From an uncultured Pseudoruegeria sp. (GTDB lineage Bacteria; Pseudomonadota; Alphaproteobacteria; Rhodobacterales; Rhodobacteraceae), in NCBI GenBank assembly GCA_947498155.1, contig CANMJD010000006.1, forward strand, positions 1 through 64,000: a stretch of DNA of 64,000 bases. The letters are read 5' to 3'. Below, in pieces: positions 17,787 to 26,188 of this stretch. Under the pieces are notes generated by a model. The model saw only the letters and a program-made list of their open reading frames with translations. It was not told where the DNA came from and ran no database searches. Both the position numbers and the translations under genes were made by a program. How positions within the stretch are numbered: position 1 is the first letter of the stretch; every line of letters starts with the position of its first letter.

Positions 17787-18482
17787 TTAGAAATCCGCCG
17801 TTAGCGGCGCTGCATTCACGATCCGGATTTTTCCATATCCGATTTCCACAGCGCCGTCCTGTTGCAGCTTTTTCAGAACCCGCTGCACCGTCGGCGCAGA
17901 CACCCCCGAAACCTCTGCAAGGCGACATTGGGTGATCCGGACCCAGTCTGCATTATTCTCTCCGCTGCTCACAGCATCCCGCTGCAAACGCTGCAACGCT
18001 TTATAGACCCGCCCACTGGGGCTATGTCCCAAAGAACGCCCGACAATATTCAGCGCCAAAGCCATATTCAAATAGGTCAAATGATATAGTGCCTGCCAGA
18101 TTTCAGGGTCATTCTGTGTCAGCCGGAGCAAACGTTTTGCCGGCAGATGCACGGTCGTGGTTTCAGACAGGCAGCGCACCGAAACCAGTCGTTTTTGTCG
18201 GCTGAGCAATGCCAAATCCCCGACCCAGAATCCCGTAGTGACTTGATGGAAAACCTCTTCCTGCCCAGCATCATTTTGCATCAAGATATGGGCATCGCCT
18301 TTCAGTAGTCCGAACAAGCCATTTGCGTCATCCCCGGACTTATAAAAATACTCGCCCTCCTGCAGATGGACGAGACGGGCAACGCTTAGAAACTTGGATT
18401 TCACCCCATCGCTCAGCCCGCCGAACCAAACGGAATCAAGGAGAGGGGCAACTGAAACCCCCTCTAAGGTTGTAGATCGCAT
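17787..18482 (-). CDS. Crp/Fnr-family transcription regulator
   Basis: 231 residues. A cyclic-nucleotide-binding fold (about 15-130; EGEYFYKSGDDANGLFGLLKG) is followed by a dimer helix and a Crp-type helix-turn-helix (about 165-215; CRLAEVSGVSAPTVQRVLKKLQQDG). The cysteine set of oxygen-sensing Fnr is absent, so the ligand is not an Fnr-type iron-sulfur cluster. It is divergent from the sulfatase operon with 113 bases between the two starts. A long inverted repeat lies against its own start codon, which suggests autoregulation and control of that operon. Confidence 0.88.
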   Translation of the reverse strand: MRSTTLEGVSVAPLLDSVWFGGLSDGVKSKFLSVARLVHLQEGEYFYKSGDDANGLFGLLKGDAHILMQNDAGQEEVFHQVTTGFWVGDLALLSRQKRLVSVRCLSETTTVHLPAKRLLRLTQNDPEIWQALYHLTYLNMALALNIVGRSLGHSPSGRVYKALQRLQRDAVSSGENNADWVRITQCRLAEVSGVSAPTVQRVLKKLQQDGAVEIGYGKIRIVNAAPLTADF

Positions 18483-18483
18483 C

Positions 18484-18513
18484 TCTGAATTTCCTCATTT
18501 GATTAAATTCAGA
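18484..18513. promoter_or_regulatory. Long inverted repeat in the crp-sulfatase divergent promoter
   Basis: TCTGAATTT (18484-18492) and AAATTCAGA (18505-18513) are perfect 9-base arms around 12 bases. The arms are 21 bases centre to centre, two helical turns. The site touches the regulator start codon and abuts a TATAAT on the plus strand. It is a good candidate binding site for the Crp/Fnr protein, although the spacer is longer than in a classical Crp or Fnr box. Confidence 0.55.
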
Positions 18514-18519
18514 TATAAT
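18514..18519 (+). promoter_or_regulatory. Candidate -10 element of the sulfatase operon
   Basis: A perfect TATAAT 76 bases before the sulfatase start. No good -35 lies 16-18 bases upstream; that position falls inside the inverted repeat 18484-18513, as expected for a promoter that needs an activator. Confidence 0.4.
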
Positions 18520-18595
18520 TACTTTTTCCAGCGGTAGGCAAAAAAAAAGAATGCACTTAAGCTCTGGCCATCATTACGTTTTAAGGATTACAGCC

Positions 18596-20146
18596 ATGAG
18601 ATTCAAATCCTCGATGGGGCAAGGCTTCGCCGCTCTTGTTGCCATCAGCATTGCAACCCCGGTTTTTGCCCAGACGGAAAAGCCAAATATCCTCGTGATT
18701 TGGGGGGATGATATCGGTCAGTCCAATATCTCTGCCTATACGATGGGGGTCATGGGGTATCGTACGCCAAATATTGATAGCATCGCCGAAGAAGGTATGA
18801 TTTTTACCGACTATTACGGGGAACAATCTTGTACGGCGGGGCGGTCTTCCTTCATTATGGGCCAGTCGGTTTTCCGGACCGGTCTGTCCAAAGTCGGCAT
18901 GCCCGGTGCAACCGAAGGTATGCAGATCGAAGACCCGACCATCGCGGGGCTGTTGAAGGCACAAGGCTATGCCACCGGTCAGTTCGGTAAGAACCACTTG
19001 GGCGACCGTGACGAAATGCTGCCAACGAACAATGGCTTTGACGAGTTTTTCGGTAATCTCTACCACCTGAACGCCGAAGAAGAGCCAGAGCTGGAAGATT
19101 ACCCGCAAGATCCGGCTTTCCGTGAACGTTTTGGCCCGCGCGGCGTGATCAAATCCTCTGCTGACGGCACCATCGAAGACACCGGACCGTTGACCAAAAA
19201 GCGTATGGAAACTGTGGATGATGAAACCTCGGCTGCGGCCTTGGACTTTATCGAACGCAAGACAGCCGAAGGCACCCCATGGTTCACATGGTGGAGCGGT
19301 ACACGCATGCACTTCCGCACCCACGTCAAAGACGAACTGCGCGGCATTTCCGGTCAGGACGAATATGCTGACGGTATGATCGAGCATGACCGCCATATCG
19401 GCCTGTTCCTTGATAAACTGGAAGAGCTGGACATCGAAGACAACACTTTCGTCTTCTATTCCACCGACAACGGCCCGCATATGAACAGCTGGCCCGATGC
19501 GGCCATGACCCCGTTCCGTGGTGAAAAGAACACCAACTGGGAAGGCGGCTGGCGCGTGCCTGCCATGGTGCGCTGGCCCGGCAAAATCGAGCCCGGTTCG
19601 GTTTCCAACGAAATCATGCACCACATGGACTGGCTACCGACTTTCCTAGCCATGGCCGGCGTTCCAGACATCAAGGAACAGTTGTTGGAAGGTGGCGTCC
19701 AAGCTATCGGGCGTGAATACAAAGTGCATCTTGATGGATACAACACACTTGCCTATCTCAAAGGCGAAGAAGAAGAGACACCCCGTCGTGAAATCTTTTA
19801 CTTCTCTGATGATGGCGATCTGACAGCGCTTCGGTACGATGACTGGAAGGCAATCTTCCTAGAGCACCGGTATCCACAAACCCTGCGCGCATGGGCCGAG
19901 CCTTGGACCGAACTGCGTATTCCGTTGCTGTTCAACCTGCGCCGTGACCCTTATGAACGGGCGAACATCACATCCAACACCTATTACGACTGGTATCTGG
20001 ATCACGTGTTCCTGCTGCTGCCCGCAGCTGACTACGTCAACAAGTTCCTTTCAACTTTCGAAGAGTTCCCACCCCGTCAAAAACCGGGTAGCTTTACAAT
20101 TGGCGACGCGAAAGACAAGATCCTGAGCAACGCTGGATCGCAATAA
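18596..20146 (+). CDS. Periplasmic type I sulfatase (arylsulfatase-like)
   Basis: 516 residues from ATG 18596, with AAGGAT upstream; an in-frame earlier ATG at 18551 lacks a site. A signal peptide ends at VFA/QT (about residue 25). Metal ligands WGDDIG (38-39) and the formylglycine motif C79-T-A-G-R83 are present, and STDNGPH supplies further metal ligands. This is the C-x-A-x-R variant; Cys means activation by FGE or another maturase, not found in the window. It would hydrolyse a sulfate ester, with aryl, choline or sugar sulfates all possible. First gene of a nine-gene plus-strand run. Confidence 0.88.
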   Translation: MRFKSSMGQGFAALVAISIATPVFAQTEKPNILVIWGDDIGQSNISAYTMGVMGYRTPNIDSIAEEGMIFTDYYGEQSCTAGRSSFIMGQSVFRTGLSKVGMPGATEGMQIEDPTIAGLLKAQGYATGQFGKNHLGDRDEMLPTNNGFDEFFGNLYHLNAEEEPELEDYPQDPAFRERFGPRGVIKSSADGTIEDTGPLTKKRMETVDDETSAAALDFIERKTAEGTPWFTWWSGTRMHFRTHVKDELRGISGQDEYADGMIEHDRHIGLFLDKLEELDIEDNTFVFYSTDNGPHMNSWPDAAMTPFRGEKNTNWEGGWRVPAMVRWPGKIEPGSVSNEIMHHMDWLPTFLAMAGVPDIKEQLLEGGVQAIGREYKVHLDGYNTLAYLKGEEEETPRREIFYFSDDGDLTALRYDDWKAIFLEHRYPQTLRAWAEPWTELRIPLLFNLRRDPYERANITSNTYYDWYLDHVFLLLPAADYVNKFLSTFEEFPPRQKPGSFTIGDAKDKILSNAGSQ

Positions 20147-20155
20147 AAAATCAGT

Positions 20156-20192
20156 CGGGCGGCATTTCGATGTCGCCCGTTTACCATTTTTC
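20156..20192 (+). terminator. UUCG-capped hairpin between sulfatase and HAD genes
   Basis: CGGGCGGCAT (20156-20165) pairs with ATGTCGCCCG (20170-20179) with one G-U pair around the extra-stable loop TTCG; TTTACCATTTTTCTT follows. It can act as a partial terminator that makes the sulfatase message more abundant than the genes behind it. Confidence 0.65.
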
Positions 20193-20219
20193 TTAATCCT
20201 TTCTCTCAAGAGGTGTCTC

Positions 20220-21200
20220 ATGCGGACTTCCCTCCCTGTTTTGTTCCTTTGTTCCACAGCATCTTTTGCTGGTCTGGCTGCGGCTGATCCCCTGCCGTCC
20301 TGGAATGACACCGCCACAAAAACGCGGATCATCGATTTTGTAGAAGCGGTCACCGACCCTGACTCTGATGCGTATGTGACCCCTGCAGATCGGATTGCGA
20401 CTTTTGATAATGACGGCAATCTCTGGGGCGAGCAGCCGGTCTATTTCCAGCTGATCTTCGCCATCGATCGCATTGCCGATCTGGCCGCCCAAAACCCCGA
20501 TATCGCCCAATCTGACGCCATGAAAGCGGCTGCCGCCAAGGATTACAAAGCGGTGATTGCCTCTGGCAAAGAAGGCCTGATCGAAGTGCTTTCTGCCTCG
20601 CATTCTGGTGACTCCGAAGAATTCATCGCCGCCGCCAGCGACTGGCTGAATACGGCCACCCATCCGGAAACCGGCTTGCTGTATCGGGACATGACCTATC
20701 AGCCGATGGTAGAGCTTTTGCGCTATCTGCGGGATGAGGACTTTGAAACCTTCATCGTTTCCGGTGGCGGCATTCATTTCATCCGGGCCTACGCCGACGC
20801 TGCCTATGGCATCCCACCGCAAAATGTCGTCGGCACTCAAACCGTCACCAGCTATGAAGTTGTGGACGGTGTGCCCTCGATCGTCAAACAGCCAGAAATC
20901 TTCTTTGTGGATGACAAAGTGGGTAAACCCGTCGGCATCGACAACCACATCGGCAAACGCCCGATCCTTGCCAGCGGCAATTCCGATGGTGATTTCCAGA
21001 TGCTGGAATATACAACCGCTGGCGACGGTCTGCGTCTAGGCATTCTGCTGCATCACACCGATGCGGAACGCGAAGTCGCCTATGACCGCGAGGGTCACAT
21101 TGGCGTACTGGACAAAGGGCTGGATGAGGCCGAAGATCGGGGTTGGTTGGTCATTGATATGGCCGCAGACTGGTCACGCATTTATACAGGGCAGCCATGA
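20220..21200 (+). CDS. Periplasmic HAD-family phosphatase
   Basis: 326 residues. A signal peptide ends near AAA/DP (residue 22). HAD motif I is FDNDGNLW (about residue 62), motif II is IVSGGG (about 182), the motif III lysine follows, and motif IV is GNSDGDF (about 258). It resembles the phosphoserine-phosphatase-like branch. It probably acts on a phosphate monoester in the periplasm, in step with the sulfatase before it; the substrate is unknown. The last codons overlap the MoxR start as ATGA, so translation is coupled. Confidence 0.8.
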   Translation: MRTSLPVLFLCSTASFAGLAAADPLPSWNDTATKTRIIDFVEAVTDPDSDAYVTPADRIATFDNDGNLWGEQPVYFQLIFAIDRIADLAAQNPDIAQSDAMKAAAAKDYKAVIASGKEGLIEVLSASHSGDSEEFIAAASDWLNTATHPETGLLYRDMTYQPMVELLRYLRDEDFETFIVSGGGIHFIRAYADAAYGIPPQNVVGTQTVTSYEVVDGVPSIVKQPEIFFVDDKVGKPVGIDNHIGKRPILASGNSDGDFQMLEYTTAGDGLRLGILLHHTDAEREVAYDREGHIGVLDKGLDEAEDRGWLVIDMAADWSRIYTGQP

Positions 21201-22201
21201 ACACAGAGCTGAACGCACATGAACAGGTCACGGCCCTAAAGGCGCGCATGTCGCGCTCTATCGTCGGGCAAGAGGCCGTCATTGATCGATTGTTGATCGG
21301 GCTTCTGGCCAATGGCAACCTCTTGGTTGAGGGCCTGCCCGGCCTTGCAAAAACCCGTGCAATCAAGGCTTTGGCCAAGAACCTAGAGGCCGATTTTTCG
21401 CGCATCCAGTTCACACCGGACCTTTTGCCTGCCGATGTCACCGGCACCGAAATTTATCACCAAACCGCGGCGGGCTCGGAGTTCCGCTTTGAGCCCGGCC
21501 CGATTTTTGCCAACATCGTGCTTGCTGATGAGATCAACCGTGCCCCCGCCAAAGTGCAATCCGCCCTGCTGGAGGCGATGGAAGAACGCCAGGTCACCGT
21601 TGCGGGTACAACCCATAAGATGGAACCGCTGTTCATGGTGATGGCGACCCAAAACCCGGTTGAACAGGAAGGCACCTATCCGCTGCCCGAGGCGCAAATG
21701 GACCGGTTCCTGATGCATGTGATGATCACCTACCCTCCCATCGAAGATGAGGTTTTGGTGGTGCGTATGGTACGGAATGAAGAAATTACCGCCGCAAAAA
21801 GCAGCGCTGATACCCCCGACACCAAGACGCCAGAGCCGGTCATCCCGCAATCTGCCGTCTTTGAAGCGCGTCGTGAAATTGGGGCCATCCATGTGTCGGA
21901 TGCCATAGACCGCTATATCGCCGATCTGGTCTATGCCACGCGCACCCCCGAGGTATATTCCGATGATCTGGCCCGCTGGATTGATATCGGCGGCAGCCCG
22001 CGTGCCTCTTTGGCGCTGGATAAATGCAGCCGTACCCATGCATGGCTGGCGGGACGGGACTATGTTGATCCCCAAGATGTTCAGGCCATAGCGCCGGATG
22101 TCTTTCGCCACCGACTTGCGCTCAGCTTTGAGGCCCAAGGCGAAGGCGTGACGCCGGATCAGGTGGTTGCCGACATCATCAAGCTGGTCGCCCTACCCTA
22201 G
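21197..22201 (+). CDS. MoxR-family AAA ATPase
   Basis: 334 residues. Walker A is GLPGLAKT (about residue 42) and Walker B is LADEINRAPAK (about 112); sensor ATQNPVEQEGTYPLPEAQMDRF completes the MoxR pattern. MoxR proteins act as chaperone-like ATPases that insert cofactors or mature enzymes together with von Willebrand A proteins; here the vWA partners follow directly. The start overlaps the HAD stop (21197-21200), tying this complex to the sulfatase/HAD genes. Confidence 0.92.
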   Translation: MNTELNAHEQVTALKARMSRSIVGQEAVIDRLLIGLLANGNLLVEGLPGLAKTRAIKALAKNLEADFSRIQFTPDLLPADVTGTEIYHQTAAGSEFRFEPGPIFANIVLADEINRAPAKVQSALLEAMEERQVTVAGTTHKMEPLFMVMATQNPVEQEGTYPLPEAQMDRFLMHVMITYPPIEDEVLVVRMVRNEEITAAKSSADTPDTKTPEPVIPQSAVFEARREIGAIHVSDAIDRYIADLVYATRTPEVYSDDLARWIDIGGSPRASLALDKCSRTHAWLAGRDYVDPQDVQAIAPDVFRHRLALSFEAQGEGVTPDQVVADIIKLVALP

Positions 22202-22209
22202 GAGACCCT

Positions 22210-23208
22210 ATGCGAGACCGCGCCGCCCGCAGCAGACTGGGGCTTTTCCGCCCCACCGAAACACCCGCTCTGGCGGACCGACGGGTTTATGTCGATCTTG
22301 ATCACCTCCGAGGATTGGAACGCGCGGCACGGCAGATCACCTTTTTGCCGAACCAGCCGGCGGGATCTGTTTTGAATGGCCGACACACGTCGCGCCTGCG
22401 CGGGCGGGGGCTGAATTTCGAAGAGCTGCGCGATTATCAACCCTCGGATGATGTGCGCTCTATTGATTGGAAAGTCACCGCCCGCACCGGATCGCCCTAT
22501 GTGCGGGTCTATACCGAAGAACGCGACCGTCCCGCATTGATCGTTGTGGACCAGCGTATGTCGATGTTCTTTGGCACCGAGTTGAATATGAAGTCGGTCA
22601 CCGCTGCGGAAACCGCCGCCCTTGCCGCCTTTCGCATTCTGGATCAGGGGGATCGTGTCGGGGGGATCATATTCGGAGATCAGGCGGATGTTGTCGAATT
22701 CCGCCCCAAACGCAGCCGGTCCTGCGTTACCGCCTTTTTGACCGCCCTGGCAAAAGCCAATCAGGCGCTTCATGCCGATGCGCCGACTCATGTGCCCCTG
22801 CAGCTCAATACTGTGTTAAAATCGATCAGCCGGATCGCCCGCCGCGATCACCTTATTCTGCTGATCAGCGATTTTGACGGGGTAGACGAGCGCACCCAAA
22901 CCCTGCTCAGCGGCATCGCCCAACATAATGATCTGATCCTTTGTCCGGTGAGCGACCCTTCGGCACAACAAATCCCGTGGCGGGAAAATATCATCTTGTC
23001 CGATGGCACACGACAGGCCCAGATCGACACGGCAAAAGACACCGTTGTTCAGGGCCTTGAGGAAACAGGCAAAACCCGTGCCAAACGCATAAGCGACTGG
23101 CAGAATAAGATGGGGGCACCGGTTCTTCCCCTATCCTGCGCTGCACCGACCTTGCCGCAAATCCGTCGGCTTATGGGGCTGGGACCACAGGGGCCGCGCC
23201 GCAAATGA
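22210..23208 (+). CDS. DUF58 protein
   Basis: 332 residues, cytoplasmic by appearance. The DUF58 signature is seen in GRGLNFEELRDYQPSDDVRSIDWKVTARTG-type sequence (about residues 64-95; key residues F-E-x-R-x-Y and I-D-W). A vWA-like fold follows with IVVDQRMSMFFG, a partly degenerate metal site. It regularly stands between MoxR and the Bat-like genes and is thought to bridge them. GGAGA precedes the start by six bases, and the end overlaps the next gene as ATGA. Confidence 0.88.
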   Translation: MRDRAARSRLGLFRPTETPALADRRVYVDLDHLRGLERAARQITFLPNQPAGSVLNGRHTSRLRGRGLNFEELRDYQPSDDVRSIDWKVTARTGSPYVRVYTEERDRPALIVVDQRMSMFFGTELNMKSVTAAETAALAAFRILDQGDRVGGIIFGDQADVVEFRPKRSRSCVTAFLTALAKANQALHADAPTHVPLQLNTVLKSISRIARRDHLILLISDFDGVDERTQTLLSGIAQHNDLILCPVSDPSAQQIPWRENIILSDGTRQAQIDTAKDTVVQGLEETGKTRAKRISDWQNKMGAPVLPLSCAAPTLPQIRRLMGLGPQGPRRK

Positions 23209-23678
23209 GCGATACAGCCCCCGACGCACCCGACAGCTTGATCAGCCTGCTAGACCAACTGCAGGAGGTTCCCGAACCTATGCCTGTTTCGTTGTTTCCG
23301 CAAACCGTGGGCTGGCTGATCTTGGGCGGTGTTTTGCTTGTGATCCTTGGCTATTATGCATGGCGCTGGTTCCAGAAGTATCAGGCCAACGCCTACCGAC
23401 GGGCTGCCTTGGCTGAAATCGCCGCTGCTGAAAATGACCCTGCGACGCTGGAAAACATCCTGCGCCGCGCCGCCCTATCGGCCCTTGGGCGAGAGCGGGT
23501 TGCAGGGGTGCACGGGGCCGACTGGCTTGCCCTGTTACAGGCAGCCCTGCCAAACCGCGACATGGATATCGATCTTGCGACAACACTGGCCGCCGCCCCC
23601 TATCGTCCGACCGCCCCGTCTGCCGAGCTGACGCGTTTTGTGCAGGACTGGGTCCGACATCACGAGGGCCTTGCCTAG
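23205..23678 (+). CDS. DUF4381 membrane protein
   Basis: 157 residues. An N-terminal soluble stretch, one membrane helix (about 30-52, VGWLILGGVLLVILGYYAW), and a cytoplasmic tail with helical repeats. DUF4381 proteins occur only in MoxR-vWA operons and their biochemical role is unknown. Start overlaps DUF58 by four bases; the next gene begins on the base after its stop. Confidence 0.8.
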   Translation: MSDTAPDAPDSLISLLDQLQEVPEPMPVSLFPQTVGWLILGGVLLVILGYYAWRWFQKYQANAYRRAALAEIAAAENDPATLENILRRAALSALGRERVAGVHGADWLALLQAALPNRDMDIDLATTLAAAPYRPTAPSAELTRFVQDWVRHHEGLA

Positions 23679-24665
23679 ATGCTTGAGTTCCTCTTTCCCT
23701 TTGCCTTTCTGGCTCTGCCGCTGCCGCTGATCATCTGGTGGCTGGCCCCACCGCGCCGTGAACGGGTCCCTGCCCTGCGTGTGCCCTTTTTTGACGAGAT
23801 CACCGCCGCCACCGGTGCCGAACCCCAGGCCGGTTCGGTGGTCCTGCGGCGCAAACGCATCCAGATAATCGGGGCAATCCTGATCTGGCTGCTCTGTGTT
23901 TTGGCGATGGCGCGCCCTGTTCTGTTGGGGCAACCAATTGAGGATAGCAAAGCCGCCCGCGATGTGATCCTCGCGATTGATATTTCCGGATCGATGGATG
24001 CGCGCGACATGCCCGGCCCGGATGGCGCACCGCAGCAACGGCTGGAAACGGTCAAACAAGTCGTCGGCGATTTCATTGCTGCCCGTGAAGGCGACCGCGT
24101 AGCGCTGATTGTTTTTGGCTCCAACGCCTATTTGCAAGCGCCGCTGACGGAAGATCTGGAAACCGTGGCCGAGCTTTTGGCGCAAACAGAGGTCGGCATT
24201 GCCGGACCGCATACGGCCATTGGCGATGCGATCGGCCTGTCGATCCGCACCTTTGAAAACTCCGAAATCGAACAGCGCTTGCTGATCCTGCTCTCTGATG
24301 GCTCTGATACCAACAGCCGTATGAGCCCCGTCAACGCCGCCGAAATCGCCGCCGACAGCGGGGTAGAGATTTACACCGTTGCCGTCGGTGATCCCGAAGC
24401 TGAAGGCGAAAACAAGGTTGATCTGAAAACACTACAAGACATCGCTCAACGCACGGGTGGCGAAAGCTTTTTTGCCGGAGATGCCGATACGCTGGCCCAG
24501 ATTTATGCGCGCATCGACGACCTGACGCCGCGCGAAACCGAAACCCTGACCTACCGCCCGCGCGACCCGCTTTCAGGGGTATTGCTCGGCCTTGCCCTGT
24601 CGGTTGGCCTATTGGTTCTGCTGCTTCTTTTTGCCAGCCCCCATTTACGGAAGGGACAGGCATGA
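23679..24665 (+). CDS. vWA-domain membrane protein (BatA-like)
   Basis: 328 residues. Membrane helices near 5-22 and 58-76 and at the C-terminus (about 300-320) enclose a periplasmic von Willebrand A domain. The metal site is intact: DISGSMD (about residue 103) gives the D-x-S-x-S pattern, and LSDGSDT supplies the second Asp. BatA-type proteins assemble with BatB and BatD and are partners of MoxR. Four bases overlap with the next gene. Confidence 0.87.
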   Translation: MLEFLFPFAFLALPLPLIIWWLAPPRRERVPALRVPFFDEITAATGAEPQAGSVVLRRKRIQIIGAILIWLLCVLAMARPVLLGQPIEDSKAARDVILAIDISGSMDARDMPGPDGAPQQRLETVKQVVGDFIAAREGDRVALIVFGSNAYLQAPLTEDLETVAELLAQTEVGIAGPHTAIGDAIGLSIRTFENSEIEQRLLILLSDGSDTNSRMSPVNAAEIAADSGVEIYTVAVGDPEAEGENKVDLKTLQDIAQRTGGESFFAGDADTLAQIYARIDDLTPRETETLTYRPRDPLSGVLLGLALSVGLLVLLLLFASPHLRKGQA

Positions 24666-26188
24666 CCTTTGCGCTGTTTGTAGAAGCCTTCCATTTTTTG
24701 CGCCCGCTCTGGCTGATCGCGATACCGCTGATCGGGCTGCTGTGGTTTCTGGCGCGGCGCGGCCAGCATCAGGACGCATCACTGGCTGCACAGCTGCCGC
24801 CCCATTTGCGCGCCGCCCTGACTGTTGGGCATCACCACCGCAGGCGCCTTCAGCCCATCGATGTTGTCGCCATGGCGATGATCTGCGCTGCCCTTGGTGC
24901 GGCTGGCCCGACCTGGAGCCGTGTGCCAAATCCCTTTGTCTCGCAAACCGCGCCCTTGGTGATCGTGCTCGAAGTCAGCACGGCAATGGAAAACACCGAT
25001 GTCGCGCCGTCGCGGCTGGAACGGGCCAAGCATAAAATCCGCGACTTGATGACGGAACGCGCCGGAGGGCGCACCGCTCTTGTGGCCTATGCGGGGACGG
25101 CCCATCGGGTTGTGCCCTATACCGAGGACCCCGCCGTCATTACCCCCTATTTGGAAGGATTAAGCACCGACACCATGCCAGTAACGGGCAATAATGCGAG
25201 CGATGCTTTGGCACTGGCACAAAGCATTGCCGCAACGACCGAGGGGGCCAGTGGCATCCTTTTTGTCCTGCCGCTGCTGGATCAGGCCGATGTCGCCGCT
25301 TTCACCGCCGATAATGCCGCTGCGCAGATTGCGTTTCTAAAGGTCGCGCCGGCGGGGGCCGGCGGTGGCGCGCTTGAGGGGTTGAACACCCTTATCACCC
25401 AAGAGCTGACAGCCGACACAAGCGATATACGGGCTTTGAACCGGCAGCTGAACGCCGCGTATCAGGCGTCATTATTGCAGGATGACCGTCAGCAATGGGA
25501 TGATCGGGGCTGGCTGCTGGCTTGGCCGATGGCCCTGTTGATACTGCTGTGGTTCCGGCGCGGGATGACCCTGCGCTGGGCAGCCTATGTGCTGGCTGCC
25601 GGATTGATGATGCCCGCGCAACCGAGCCGGGCAGATGGCATTGCTGATTGGTTCTTTACCCCCGATCAGCAGGGGCAGATCGCCTATAATCGCAAGAAAT
25701 TTACAGAAGCGGCAGACCTCTTTGTCGACCCGATGTGGCACGCCTATGCACAGTATCGCGACGGGCAATATGAGGCCGCCGCCCAGTCTTTCGCCCGCAT
25801 CGACACCGCCGATGCTGCCATCGGCGAAGGCATGGCCCAGATTAAAAACCGCAGCTATCGCGACGGCGTGCGCGCTTTTGAACGGGCGCTGGAAATTGAT
25901 CCCGAGAATACCATCGCCCAGCATAACCTTGAGGTGGCCAAAATCATCGTCGATTATGTCGAAACCGCCCGTGAACAGTCCGACACAGGGGAAGATTCCG
26001 GCATCGGGGCGGATGAGGTTGTGTTTGATAATGAGGCTGCCAAAGGAGTCGATACAGAGATCGAACCGCCTACCGATGAGGCCGCAGCGCTTTTGACCAC
26101 AGAGCAATGGATGAACACCGTCGACACCAGCGCCGGGGATTTCCTGCGCCAGCGTTTCGCGCTTGAAGCAGCACAGGGAACACCATGA
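24662..26188 (+). CDS. vWA-TPR fusion membrane protein (BatB/BatC-like)
   Basis: 508 residues. N-terminal helices, a vWA domain (about 95-280), a further helix pair (about 283-330), then tetratricopeptide repeats (about 350-430; DGVRAFERALEIDPENTIAQHNL) as in BatC. The metal-site motif is LEVSTAME: Glu replaces the first Asp and Ala the second Ser, so metal binding is probably lost, in contrast with the intact gene before it. It likely serves as a structural partner. It overlaps both neighbours by four bases. Confidence 0.85.
   Translation: MTFALFVEAFHFLRPLWLIAIPLIGLLWFLARRGQHQDASLAAQLPPHLRAALTVGHHHRRRLQPIDVVAMAMICAALGAAGPTWSRVPNPFVSQTAPLVIVLEVSTAMENTDVAPSRLERAKHKIRDLMTERAGGRTALVAYAGTAHRVVPYTEDPAVITPYLEGLSTDTMPVTGNNASDALALAQSIAATTEGASGILFVLPLLDQADVAAFTADNAAAQIAFLKVAPAGAGGGALEGLNTLITQELTADTSDIRALNRQLNAAYQASLLQDDRQQWDDRGWLLAWPMALLILLWFRRGMTLRWAAYVLAAGLMMPAQPSRADGIADWFFTPDQQGQIAYNRKKFTEAADLFVDPMWHAYAQYRDGQYEAAAQSFARIDTADAAIGEGMAQIKNRSYRDGVRAFERALEIDPENTIAQHNLEVAKIIVDYVETAREQSDTGEDSGIGADEVVFDNEAAKGVDTEIEPPTDEAAALLTTEQWMNTVDTSAGDFLRQRFALEAAQGTP

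Noticed and set aside
18581-19624. A 347-codon open frame on the minus strand opposite the sulfatase
   Set aside because: No ribosome site, no domain, and it lies wholly within a gene with an intact catalytic motif.
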